Below are positions 53,684-62,144 of a DNA stretch of 64,000 nt, one piece after another. Below the pieces are notes generated by a model. The model was not told the DNA's origin. It saw only the letters and a list, made by a program, of their open reading frames with translations, and ran no database searches. The first letter of the stretch is position 1. Each line of letters starts with the position of its first letter. Both the position numbers and the translations under genes were made by a program. This stretch comes from CAVSXS01 sp963767715 (GTDB taxonomy: Bacteria > Chloroflexota > Ktedonobacteria > Ktedonobacterales > Ktedonobacteraceae), in assembly GCA_963767715.1 (NCBI GenBank), contig CAVYFA010000001.1:124001-188000 (forward strand), read 5' to 3'.

Positions 53684-54553
53684 TCAACTCACCTGGACAA
53701 CGATCGCTGTGATGTTGTCCTCTCCCCCATTCGCGTTCGCTATGTCGATTAAAGCATCGCAGATTTTCTGGGGGTCATGTTCCTGCTCCAGTATGCTGGT
53801 CATTCCCTGTGTGCGCGCCATTTCCCAGAGACCATCACTGCACAACAATAATGTATCGCCGGGCAGCAAGGCCTCGTGAAAGACATCAGCATCGACAGTT
53901 TTATGCCCGGCGCCGAGCGAGCGATAAATCAAGTTACGCTGCGGATGCGAGTAAACATCTTCCGGCTCAATCTGCTTCTCTTCGACTAATCGCTGCACCA
54001 GCGAGTGATCCCGAGTCAGGGTCATCAAATGACCATCGCGGTAGAGATAGGTGCGACTATCGCCCACGTTGACGATATAAGCCTGGTCCTCCTGGATAAG
54101 GGCAGCAGTTACCGTGCATCCTAGACCGCGCGCCGAGGACTTTTCTTCGCCGTAACTCAAGATCGCACGGTTCGCATTTCGTACAGCGACCTTCAACTGA
54201 TCTTCAATGCTTTTATAGGAGGCCGACTCCGCGAGCTTGCGAGTCTTATGCTGCTTTGTTTGCTCGGCAGATCTGATCGGGTCTAAGATGATCGTCTCCA
54301 TATCGGACACGGGCGCGAGCTTTACGGTCGGCTGATCTGTAACGGGCACCAGGTAGGGTTTGAGCGACTCACTGATTTTCTGGACGGCAATCTGGCTGGC
54401 GACTTCACCGGCGCGGTAGCCTCCCATTCCATCGGCGACGATAAACAGGCCCCGCTCTTTCTCCTCTGAGATAAACACATACGGAGAGTCTTCATTTTGT
54501 TCGCGTTGTCGTCCAACATCGGTTTTATAGGCGGCCTTTAACTTGATTGGCAT
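53684..54553 (-). CDS. PP2C-family protein phosphatase
   Basis: This 289-residue stand-alone phosphatase has QREQNEDSPYVF, FIVADGMGGYRAGEVAS, GDSRTYLYRDGHL, CSDGLWEMARTQG and GGEDNITAIVVQVS. All metal ligands are intact. An insertion of ~60 residues (about 70-130) lies near the active site. ATG 54553 with AGGGAAGAG upstream is chosen over an earlier in-frame start. It is the first gene of the five-gene cluster, after a promoter at 54600-54628. Confidence 0.93.
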   Translation of the reverse strand: MPIKLKAAYKTDVGRQREQNEDSPYVFISEEKERGLFIVADGMGGYRAGEVASQIAVQKISESLKPYLVPVTDQPTVKLAPVSDMETIILDPIRSAEQTKQHKTRKLAESASYKSIEDQLKVAVRNANRAILSYGEEKSSARGLGCTVTAALIQEDQAYIVNVGDSRTYLYRDGHLMTLTRDHSLVQRLVEEKQIEPEDVYSHPQRNLIYRSLGAGHKTVDADVFHEALLPGDTLLLCSDGLWEMARTQGMTSILEQEHDPQKICDALIDIANANGGEDNITAIVVQVS

Positions 54554-54599
54554 AACTCTTCCCTCACAGCAACGTCTGTGCAACGTTCATTTTAAGTTC

Positions 54600-54628
54600 A
54601 ATATAACATATAGCGGTTTTCATAGCAA
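54600..54628 (-). promoter_or_regulatory. Promoter of the phosphosignalling operon
   Basis: On the minus strand TTGCTA (54628-54623), a 17-base spacer and TATATT (54605-54600) make a plausible vegetative promoter about 47 bases before the PP2C start. Confidence 0.5.
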
Positions 54629-54725
54629 TGAAATGGCTTATAAGGCGCAACGACAATATATACTCTGTTTTCGCGCTCTATATATTTACGTGACTAGAAA
54701 TAATAAGTTGTAAGCACGAAACAGG

Positions 54726-55094
54726 CTACGAGGTTCCACGCTGGAGTCGTTCGATGATGTCTTTCAGCCGACGTGTCTCCGCTTCATGCTGCTCCCGCAT
54801 GCGCTGCATCTCCTGCTCAAGCTCATGCTGAACCTGCTCCATCCTGTCTCTCATATGCAAGATGGTCTCGACGCCGGCCAGATTCACACCCAGGTCGCGC
54901 ATGAGGCGGCGGATGTGCATGACCCGCTCAATATCGCGGTCGGAATACAGGCGCGGACTGTGCGGGCTGGCACCCTTGCGGGCCGGCGAGATTAATCCCA
55001 GGCGTTCGTAATGGCGCAAGGTCTGTTCATGTACCTCGGCTTTGATCGCCGCGACACTGATGACATACCATGCACCGTCACTGATTTCGTCCAC
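54726..55094 (-). CDS. hspR: HspR-type MerR-family heat-shock repressor
   Basis: The 122-residue protein has a MerR winged-helix domain: ISVAAIKAEVHEQTLRHYERLGLISPAR, then LYSDRDIERVMHIRRLMRDLG and VNLAGVETILHMRD. A C-terminal coiled coil follows. These are HspR hallmarks. HspR represses chaperone genes by binding HAIR inverted repeats, with DnaK as corepressor in actinobacteria. GTG 55094 with AAAGGAGA. It is the third gene after grpE and dnaJ, and a HAIR-like site lies at the operon promoter. Confidence 0.9.
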   Translation of the reverse strand: MDEISDGAWYVISVAAIKAEVHEQTLRHYERLGLISPARKGASPHSPRLYSDRDIERVMHIRRLMRDLGVNLAGVETILHMRDRMEQVQHELEQEMQRMREQHEAETRRLKDIIERLQRGTS

Positions 55095-55106
55095 GATTCT
55101 CTCCTT

Positions 55107-56112
55107 TTACACAAACGACGCGCCGCGAATGCGGGCAAGCTCCTCAAACAACTCACGCTCTTTCTCGCTCAGGTTCATCGGCAGCACAGCCTTCAGGCGC
55201 GCGAAGAGGTTGCCATTGCCCTCCCCGCGCAGGCGGGGCATGCCTTTGCCGGCCAGGCGGAAGACGCGCCCGTTCTGTGTTTCTGGCGGAATGTTGAGCG
55301 TCACTTTGCGCCCGTCCAGCAGCGGTATCGTCGCCACGCCGCCCAGTATGGCCGTCACCAGGTCTACCTCGAAGTCGAGATAAACATCGTCGCCCTTGCG
55401 CTCGTATAGCGCGTCGGGCTTGACGGTGATGACCAGGAAGAGGTCGCCGCGCGGACCGCCGCCGATGCCAGGTTGACCCTCGCCCGCGACGCGAAATCTT
55501 GGAGCCGTTATCGACCCCGGCAGGAAACTTGACCTGAATGCGCTTGTTGCGCACAAGTTGACCCTGGCCGCTGCAGTTCGTGCAGGTCTTACCCCCGATT
55601 TCGCCAACGCCGCGGCAGATGGGGCATACCTCCGTGGACTGGATGGTGAAGGTGCGCGTACCACCGACATAGGCCTCCTGTAAAGTAACTTCTACCGGCT
55701 GCTCGATGTTATCGCCCGTGCGCCGTCGAAAATCACTACGCGGGCGCGTCCCACTCGATCCCATGCCGGAGGCCGTATTCCCGAAAAGCGTCTCGAAGAA
55801 GTCAGAGAAGTTCGACGACGCATCAAAGTTGAAGGGAGTTCCCCGGAATCCCCCGGCGCCGCGCCTGCCCGCGGCGGGGCCAAACTGGTCAGCCCAGTTC
55901 GGACCAAGCGTATCGTATTTGCGGCGCTTATCGGTGTCAGAGAGAACTTCGTAGGCCTCGTTGATCTCCTTGAATTTCTCTTCTGCTTTCTTATCGCCCG
56001 GGTTGACGTCCGGGTGATATTTACGCGCCAGCTTGCGAAAAGCCTTCTTGATGTCATCCGCGCTGGCGCCTTTCGCCACGCCGAGGATTTTATAATAATC
56101 TTTGTATTCCAT
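55107..56112 (-). CDS. DnaJ/CbpA-type J-domain chaperone, frameshifted
   Basis: The J domain (residues 1-70, with the HPD motif in ARKYHPDVNPGDKKAEE) is followed by a Gly/Phe linker. A reduced zinc-finger region has only two CxxCxGxG motifs (CPICRGVG, CTNCSGQG) instead of four. C-terminal substrate domains follow (DLFLVITVKPDALYERKGDD, IPLLDGRKVTLNIPPETQNG). An extra base in the AAA run at 55494-55496 (ATTTCGC on the coding strand) breaks the frame. Without it, NGSKIRVAGEGQPGIGGGPR is restored. It starts 3 bases after grpE and ends 12 bases before hspR. Confidence 0.9.
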
Positions 56113-56115
56113 CGG

Positions 56116-56682
56116 CTACGCCTGCGCTTCCTTCTTCCCCGCGCTGACCTTGACACGAGCCGGGCGGAACGTCTCGTTCCCCAGCTTGTAGCCCTTCAAT
56201 ACCTCCTCGACAACAGTCCCCTCCGGCTGGTCGCTATCCTCTACGCTTTCAATGGCTTCATGCACATGCGGATCGAAGGTCTCCCCCACTGTGGCGATAG
56301 GCGCCAGGCCCTCGTTGTGCAGCACCTCATTCAAGTGCCACATCAGCATCCGCATGGTTTGCAGCAGCTCCTGCCGCTCCATTTTATCCTGGTAGAGCAT
56401 GGCGCGGTCGATGTTATCGACAACCTCGAGCACTTTGTTGAGCATACGCGCCTTCTCTTGCTGCGCGCGCTCCACACCGATCTTCACCTGCCGCTTACGG
56501 AAATTCTCCATCTCGGCGCGCTCGCGCAGGTATTTATTCCAGTTATCCGTGGCCTCCTGCTGCGCCTGGGCAAGCTGCTGCTCCAACTCCGCGATACGCG
56601 CTTCAGCCGCAGCAGCCGATCCGCTCGCCTCCGTTGATTCCTCGGTCACTTGCCCTTCCTGCATCTCCTGAGAATCTTGCAT
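56116..56682 (-). CDS. grpE: Nucleotide exchange factor GrpE
   Basis: This is the exchange factor for DnaK. The 188-residue protein has an acidic N terminus, a long coiled coil (about 25-70, EARIAELEQQLAQAQQEATD), and the C-terminal head with FDPHVHEAIESVEDSD and EEVLKGYKLGNETFRPARVKV. AAAGGAGAT precedes ATG 56682. It is the first gene of the operon; dnaK itself is not in this window. Confidence 0.95.
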   Translation of the reverse strand: MQDSQEMQEGQVTEESTEASGSAAAAEARIAELEQQLAQAQQEATDNWNKYLRERAEMENFRKRQVKIGVERAQQEKARMLNKVLEVVDNIDRAMLYQDKMERQELLQTMRMLMWHLNEVLHNEGLAPIATVGETFDPHVHEAIESVEDSDQPEGTVVEEVLKGYKLGNETFRPARVKVSAGKKEAQA

Positions 56683-56741
56683 AGGGTCTTCTATCTCCTT
56701 TATGTATAGTTCTTTAGTAGAGAAAGCTTTATGGTGTGTTC

Positions 56742-56771
56742 AGTATAAAACTTGAGTAGGATGTTGTCAAG
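56742..56771 (-). promoter_or_regulatory. grpE operon promoter overlapped by a HAIR-like HspR operator
   Basis: On the minus strand TTGACA (56770-56765), a 17-base spacer and TATACT (56747-56742) form a near-consensus promoter. Overlapping it is CTTGAGT (56751-56757), seven bases, then TGTCAAG (56765-56771). The HspR consensus HAIR is CTTGAGT-N7-ACTCAAG, so one half is perfect and the other matches 5 of 7. Binding would cover the -35 box and spacer. Confidence 0.78.
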
Positions 56772-56783
56772 TTTTTGAGGCGT

Positions 56784-57635
56784 TCACCAACCCTCGCCTT
56801 CAATCTCATCCTTATCACCCCACTTATCCCCACGTTCCAGCGCGATCGGGCTGAACAGTGTATCCTGGGCCACTGCGATACGCGCATGCTTCCACAATTC
56901 AAGGATGGCCAGGAAGGTGACGATGATGACCACGCGAGATGTTTCATGTTCGAGGAGTTCGCTCAGCTGGACACGGCTTCGACCGCGCAGCAGTTCGATG
57001 ATTTCGGCAATGCGCTCGCTTACACGCACCCGCGCGGTCGGAACGAAGGCGATGCTTGTAGCCTGCTCACGTGTGCGCAGGTCGAGCAGTCGCGCGAAAG
57101 CCTGTGCCAGCGCGCCGGGTTCCATGCCGATGATCGTCGGTGGCGTCCAGGCAAGCTGGGCGTCGATGCCCGCCAGCAGACCGGAACGTGCGTAGGTCTG
57201 CAACCCGGCCTCTTCGCGCAGGCGCAGGTAGCGCGCGATCTCCTTCGCCAGCTTGTACTCAAGCAGGTGCGTGCGCAGCTCCTCAGCCATCACTGCCGCG
57301 CTCTCCATTTCGCTCGTCAGATCTTCTTTCGAAGTACGCGGCAGCAGGCTTTGCGATTTGATGAAAAGCAGGCGCGTAGCGACGGAGAGAAAAGCCGCCA
57401 TATTTGCCAGGGGCATGTCGTCCTCCTGCCACTGGCGCAGGTAGGCCATATACTGATCGGTGACGGACACCAGGGAGACGGTGGTGATCTCCATCTGGCG
57501 CTTCTCGATCAGGTGCAGGAGCAGGTCAAGCGGCCCTTCGAAGATGGGCAGGCGCACAATATAGTTCGACTGCCCTTCAGGCGTCCCGTCTTCCTGGATA
57601 TTCTCTTGTAGCTGTTGTTCGAGCGAGTCAAGCAT
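56784..57635 (-). CDS. scpA: Segregation and condensation protein A
   Basis: This is the kleisin subunit of the bacterial SMC condensin. The 283-residue protein has the N-terminal IVRLPIFEGPLDLLLHLIEK, then AFLSVATRLLFIKSQSLLP and a C-terminal winged helix (VIIVTFLAILELWKHARIAVAQ). It is longer than the usual ~250 residues because of an inserted middle region. scpB is not visible here. It starts 3 bases after the HD-hydrolase gene. Confidence 0.93.
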   Translation of the reverse strand: MLDSLEQQLQENIQEDGTPEGQSNYIVRLPIFEGPLDLLLHLIEKRQMEITTVSLVSVTDQYMAYLRQWQEDDMPLANMAAFLSVATRLLFIKSQSLLPRTSKEDLTSEMESAAVMAEELRTHLLEYKLAKEIARYLRLREEAGLQTYARSGLLAGIDAQLAWTPPTIIGMEPGALAQAFARLLDLRTREQATSIAFVPTARVRVSERIAEIIELLRGRSRVQLSELLEHETSRVVIIVTFLAILELWKHARIAVAQDTLFSPIALERGDKWGDKDEIEGEGW

Positions 57636-57638
57636 AGC

Positions 57639-58148
57639 TTACGATGCCTCGTCTACCTGGTGTAGTTCCGCCGCCGGTCCGCGCGGCTGGTGGTGCGTGC
57701 GGATGTACAGCACGGCTCGTTCCGGCAGGCCAGCCCCGGAGGCCATTTCCGCTCCGATCTCGGCGTGCCACCAGGCATGGCCAAGCGCGCGCCGCCACTT
57801 TGGCAAACCCTCGCGCGGATAGACTGCCACCTGTTGTAATAAACGCGGCGCGATGCGTTTGCCGGCGACGATGACGGGACGCGTCCAGAACGGCACGCGC
57901 CCCTGCGCCTTCCCAACATCGTGCAGCAGCGCCGCCGCGAGCATCTCCGGCTCTGCGCAGCCGCGTGCCTGCAAACCCAGGCAGACGCGCAGCGAATGGC
58001 GCTGGTCGGCAGGCGACATGCTGGTGAACAGTGCGTAGGCCGAGGGTGGCAACCAGCGTGCCACCTCCCGTCGTTCATCTAGCGAAAGGGGCGCCACAAA
58101 ACCTAGTTGCTGGCGCACCTGCCAGAGCCGGTATGTTATCGCTTGCAT
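57639..58148 (-). CDS. HD-domain hydrolase
   Basis: This 169-residue protein carries an HD-type metal-dependent phosphohydrolase domain (AAALLHDVGKAQGRVPFWTR; HAWWHAEIGAEMASGAGLPE; YIRTHHQPRG). The HD pair and the later His residues that bind metal are present. The substrate is unknown (often a nucleotide or cyclic dinucleotide). The ATG at 58148 lies just past the stop of the site-2 protease gene, implying coupling; a TTG at 58154 is also in frame. Confidence 0.8.
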   Translation of the reverse strand: MQAITYRLWQVRQQLGFVAPLSLDERREVARWLPPSAYALFTSMSPADQRHSLRVCLGLQARGCAEPEMLAAALLHDVGKAQGRVPFWTRPVIVAGKRIAPRLLQQVAVYPREGLPKWRRALGHAWWHAEIGAEMASGAGLPERAVLYIRTHHQPRGPAAELHQVDEAS

Positions 58149-58150
58149 GT

Positions 58151-58879
58151 TCAATGGATCATGCTATAGTAACTCAGGTAGATCAGACCTGCATCTACTC
58201 TTCCACTGATGAGGGCGATGAGTTGCAGCGACCCTTGCAGAATATAGTAGGAGATGCGAAACAGGAAGAAATCGCTCAACCCGACGAGTTGGCCCAGGAA
58301 CGGCAGAAGGAAGATGAGCACCAGAATAATAAACGGCCCATAGGCAGCAGATCTTGCGAAACTGACGGCCTGGCGGCTCGGCAGCAAGGTATAGACGATC
58401 TGATAGCCGTCAAGTGGGTAGAGCGGGATCAGATTGAAAATGGCCAGGCTGATATTGACGCTTGCGAAGACCGCGACCAGTTGCGGGACGCGCGCGATAA
58501 CCGGATTGGCGTACAACGAATCGGGCAGGAAACGCAGCACCACCGCGACTGCACCGCCAACCACCAGGCTGGTCAAAATGCCGCCCACGGCCACGACGAG
58601 CGTTCCGAAGTTTGGCCCGCCTCGCAACTTCCAGGGATCGGGCTTGACCGGGTTGCCCCATCCCAGGCCCACCGCTCCAGAGGGGAAAAAGGCCAGGATG
58701 ACGCACAGCAGCGTGCCGAGCGCGTTGACATGCGCGGGCAGAGCCAGGCTCAATCGTCCCTCTACACGAGGCGTGGGGTCGCCCAGCCAGGCAGCCACCA
58801 GGGCATGGCCGGCTTCATGGAAAATCATAGCAACCAGGAACGAAACAATGATCATAAACGCCAGAACGACATCTATCAT
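58151..58879 (-). CDS. Site-2 protease family (M50) membrane metalloprotease
   Basis: This 242-residue intramembrane protease has the zinc motif MIFHEAGHALVAAWLGD in the first helix. The third ligand is in LIPLYPLDGYQIVYTLLP. Six hydrophobic segments are visible. It belongs to the compact S2P group without PDZ domain. Targets of such enzymes are often anti-sigma or membrane regulators; none can be assigned here. GAGAGG lies ahead of ATG 58879 and overlaps the end of the preceding MBL gene. Confidence 0.9.
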   Translation of the reverse strand: MIDVVLAFMIIVSFLVAMIFHEAGHALVAAWLGDPTPRVEGRLSLALPAHVNALGTLLCVILAFFPSGAVGLGWGNPVKPDPWKLRGGPNFGTLVVAVGGILTSLVVGGAVAVVLRFLPDSLYANPVIARVPQLVAVFASVNISLAIFNLIPLYPLDGYQIVYTLLPSRQAVSFARSAAYGPFIILVLIFLLPFLGQLVGLSDFFLFRISYYILQGSLQLIALISGRVDAGLIYLSYYSMIH

Positions 58880-58881
58880 GA

Positions 58882-59838
58882 TTATCCTCTCGTCTGAACC
58901 GTTGGAACATCTTTTAACAGATCGATCTCCATACCTTCATAAGCAGAATAGGTGCGAGCAAACTGCGACTGCGCCTCGGCCTGCAGCGCATCCAATTTCT
59001 CATCGTCATAAGTCGGCTCGTGATGGAACAGGACCAGCATACCTACCTGGGCTTCGCGCGCGACCTGCGTAGCCGCTTGCACCCGGCTGTGACCAAAGCC
59101 CTGTTTGGCCGCGTAATAATCGTCGGATGTGTACTGCGCATCGTGTATGAGCACATCAGCTCCCCGGATGAACTCCAGGAACTCCGACTCGCAGCGCTCC
59201 TTCCATTCCACATCGGTCGCGTACACCAGCCGGCGCCCGGCATAGGCGATTTGATACACCGCCGCTCCATCCAGCGGGTGGCTGCTGGTCAATTTCACCG
59301 TCAGGCGCACCTCGTCCTCTGATGGCTGCCGCGACGCCTGCTCCTCCCTCGCCTTGCCCATCTCAATCAGCGCCTCGTGCTTCCCCTCGTGCCAGGTGAT
59401 GCGCTCCGTCCCATTCAAAGTATGAAAGGTGCGATGCGACGGCAATTTCCGCATATCCACTGGAAAATACGGCTGAGACATGAGTGGGGTTACAAGTTGC
59501 TCGATACTCCGCTCCGCCAGGCGCGGACCATAGAACGTTATATTCGCGCGCGGTTCATAGAGCGGGTTGAAAAATGGCAGTCCGACCAGGTGATCCCCGT
59601 GTCCATGCGTGATGAAGAGCGAGATGTCGATAGGGCCATCTCCCGTGTTGCGCTTCAGCAGGTCATGCCCCAGGCGAATGATACCGCTCCCGGCATCAAA
59701 GATGATGGTCTGCGTCCCAACCTGCACCTCGACGCAGCTAGTATTCCCCCCATAGCGGACCGTCTGCGGTCCCGGCGTCGGGTAGCTGCCGCGTACCCCC
59801 CAGAACCGCGCGCGGAAACACGGTGCCTCTTCTTTCAT
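58882..59838 (-). CDS. Metallo-beta-lactamase-fold hydrolase
   Basis: This 318-residue cytoplasmic enzyme has RYGGNTSCVEVQVGTQTIIF, then the metal motif FITHGHGDHLVGLPFF, later VYATDVEWK and VLIHDAQYTSDDY, and a final FHHEP. The order fits the RNase Z/PhnP-like MBL subgroup. The substrate is unassigned. ATG 59838 with GGAG is preferred over GTG/TTG starts further up. It begins the same-strand run MBL - site-2 protease - HD - scpA, with gaps of a few bases. Confidence 0.87.
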   Translation of the reverse strand: MKEEAPCFRARFWGVRGSYPTPGPQTVRYGGNTSCVEVQVGTQTIIFDAGSGIIRLGHDLLKRNTGDGPIDISLFITHGHGDHLVGLPFFNPLYEPRANITFYGPRLAERSIEQLVTPLMSQPYFPVDMRKLPSHRTFHTLNGTERITWHEGKHEALIEMGKAREEQASRQPSEDEVRLTVKLTSSHPLDGAAVYQIAYAGRRLVYATDVEWKERCESEFLEFIRGADVLIHDAQYTSDDYYAAKQGFGHSRVQAATQVAREAQVGMLVLFHHEPTYDDEKLDALQAEAQSQFARTYSAYEGMEIDLLKDVPTVQTRG

Positions 59839-60025
59839 GTGCGTTGCTCCTACCACTGCCCTGAGCAATGATTTTTCGATTGCTCACATTATATCTTGCA
59901 ATGTCAAAGAAGGGTAGGAACCGCTATTGTAACAAAAGGTCAGCCACAACAGTGTAATCAGTACGACTAATCTCAAAGGATAGCTGATCTCTTCCATTGA
60001 TAAACTATATAAAAAGGGCAAAACC

Positions 60026-60718
60026 ATGAAACGCGACCGCATCCTGCTGATAACTTCGGCGTTACAATTTGCGCTTTTTGTTCCTCTCGCCTGGTGGGCA
60101 CGCAGGCATAAGCAGCCTCCCGTAGAAATTAGCCTGTCACGCCTTGTACAAAGAAAACAACGATCCCTCACGCGTTCCATCGTCCTCGTTGTGAATACCC
60201 TTACCGGTTCTTCCGTTCTCCTCAATGTGCTGGTCGCTCCGGTCGCGGTCATCTTGTGGATGAGGCGACTGCGTTTAGAAGCGATAGTCACGCTGGTAAG
60301 CTGCTGGACAAATGTGCTTGTAAGAACCCTCGTCAAGCAGGTGGTTCACCGCCCGCGTCCCCGCTCTCCATTCGTACGCGTCACCAAACAATCGAAAGGG
60401 AAAAGCTTCCCAAGCGGACACGTAACCTCTGCCGTAAATTTGTGGGGCTGGCTCTTCGCGCTTGGATTGCTCGTACAACAGAACCGCCTGCCAGGTAGAA
60501 GAATCCTGATGGCCCTTGCTGCCCTGTCCATCGGGTTTACCGGCCCAGCTCGCGTTTACCTTGGCGACCACTGGGCTACAGATGTGCTGGGCGGCTATTT
60601 ATTCGGCGGTGGCTGGCTCGACCTCACCTTGTATGCCTACCTTCATTTGCGAGAGCGAGGTATACTGACCCCTCCTCGAGAGCAGGTACGGCGCGACCTT
60701 CTAGCGTCCCACTGGTAG
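60026..60718 (+). CDS. PAP2-family membrane phosphatase
   Basis: This 230-residue protein has five to six membrane helices and the three phosphatase motifs: KQVVHRPRP, FPSGHVTSA and ARVYLGDHWATDVLGGY. It probably removes phosphate from undecaprenyl pyrophosphate or phosphatidic acid-like lipids outside the membrane. It is divergent from the MBL gene and convergent with hflX (12-bp gap). Confidence 0.92.
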   Translation: MKRDRILLITSALQFALFVPLAWWARRHKQPPVEISLSRLVQRKQRSLTRSIVLVVNTLTGSSVLLNVLVAPVAVILWMRRLRLEAIVTLVSCWTNVLVRTLVKQVVHRPRPRSPFVRVTKQSKGKSFPSGHVTSAVNLWGWLFALGLLVQQNRLPGRRILMALAALSIGFTGPARVYLGDHWATDVLGGYLFGGGWLDLTLYAYLHLRERGILTPPREQVRRDLLASHW

Positions 60719-60730
60719 CCACGTAAGTAA

Positions 60731-62014
60731 TCACTCCGGCGCATACCGCCCATAATACCCTCGCAGCGACCTCGGCAGCCGTCCCACCAGCAGCGTCCCT
60801 TCCTCGCAATGCTCCTCCCGCTCAACGTGTCCCCGCCTGTGAAACAGCTCCACCAGCTCGCCTCTATCGAACGGGATCAGCGCCTCGACCGGCTCCATGC
60901 TGGCCGCCAGCACTTCGGCAATTTTTTCGCGCAGTGCCTCCAGACCCGTTTTATGCAGGGCAGAGACCGGTACAGCGTTGGGGTAGAGCGAGGTGTCCAG
61001 TTCGGATGGATCGGCCAGCAGATCGATTTTGTTAAGAGCCGTCACGCGCGGTTTGTCGCCAGCCTCCAGGCTTTTGAGTACATCGTTGACGGTCTCGCTC
61101 TGCTCGATGGCGTTTTCGTGACTGACATCCACCACTTCGAGCAGCAAATCGGCGTCGGCGACCTCTTCGAGCGTGGCGCGGAAAGCCGCGATCAATTTGG
61201 TAGGCAGCTTCTGGATAAAGCCAACGGTATCGGTCAGCAGCGCTTCGGCGTTGCCGGGCAGAAGGATATGGCGCGTGGTCGGGTCAAGCGTGGCGAAGAG
61301 CTTGTCTTCAGCCGGCACTTCGGCCTCCGTCAGCGCGTTGAAAAGCGTGGATTTACCGGCGTTGGTGTAGCCCACGACAGCCACTACGGGGATAGCCTGA
61401 GACGCGCGCTGCGAGCGGTGCAGCCTGCGCTGGTCACGCACCGCTTCGATCTCGTCGCGCAGTTCGGCGATGCGCCCGCGAATACGGCGCCGGTCCATCT
61501 CCAGCTTTGTTTCACCCGGACCGCGCACGCCAATCGCGCCGCCCGCGCCCGTTGCGCCTGCGCTGCGCGAGCCGCCGGCCTGTCGCGATAGCACGACGCC
61601 TCGCCCGCCCAGGCGCGGCAGGCGATACTCGAGCTGCGCAAGTTCTACCTGCAGGCGGCCCTCGCGCGTGCGTGCGTGCTGCGCGAAGATATCGAGGATC
61701 AGGGCCGTGCGGTCGATGACGCGGGATTGCAGCAGCTTTTCCAGGTTGCGCTGCTGCGAGGGGGAGAGTTCATCGTCGAAGATGACCAGGTCAACGTGCA
61801 ACTGCTTCTCGGTATCGCTTAACTCCTGCGCGCGGCCCTTGCCGATGTAGGTGGCGACATCGGGGTGGCGCATGCGCTGGATCAGCGTACCAACCACTTC
61901 CGCGCCAGCCGTGCGAGCTAACGCCCCCAGCTCATTGAGCGAATCTTCAACACTCCACAGGTTTTCGCTCTCATCGTGCTCAACTGCAACCAGGAAGGCG
62001 GATTCATGCCTCAC
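60731..62014 (-). CDS. hflX: Ribosome-associated GTPase HflX
   Basis: This GTPase can split stalled 70S ribosomes, notably under heat stress. The 427-residue protein has the HflX N domain (HPDVATYIGKGRAQEL, VIFDDELSPSQQRNLEK), a Gly-rich linker (LGGRGVVLSRQAGGSRSAGA), GPGETKLEMDRRRI, and the G domain: GYTNAGKSTLFNALT (G1), TDTVGFIQKLP (G3) and LNKIDLL (G4). GTG 62014 lacks a good ribosome binding site. The frame stays open upstream to about 62070 (KQRFYENGIRAR), where GGAGG plus an out-of-frame ATG occur. The true start may lie there, with an indel. Confidence 0.94.
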   Translation of the reverse strand: MRHESAFLVAVEHDESENLWSVEDSLNELGALARTAGAEVVGTLIQRMRHPDVATYIGKGRAQELSDTEKQLHVDLVIFDDELSPSQQRNLEKLLQSRVIDRTALILDIFAQHARTREGRLQVELAQLEYRLPRLGGRGVVLSRQAGGSRSAGATGAGGAIGVRGPGETKLEMDRRRIRGRIAELRDEIEAVRDQRRLHRSQRASQAIPVVAVVGYTNAGKSTLFNALTEAEVPAEDKLFATLDPTTRHILLPGNAEALLTDTVGFIQKLPTKLIAAFRATLEEVADADLLLEVVDVSHENAIEQSETVNDVLKSLEAGDKPRVTALNKIDLLADPSELDTSLYPNAVPVSALHKTGLEALREKIAEVLAASMEPVEALIPFDRGELVELFHRRGHVEREEHCEEGTLLVGRLPRSLRGYYGRYAPE

Positions 62015-62144
62015 TCGTGCGCGAATGCCGTTTTCATAGAAGCGCTGCTTTGCCGTATCATCCCTCCGCTAGAATTGTTTCTGGTACCGTAACTCCCTTT
62101 TCCCTATTGTACCATGTATCACCACGGCGCGGAATTTCGGTTAA

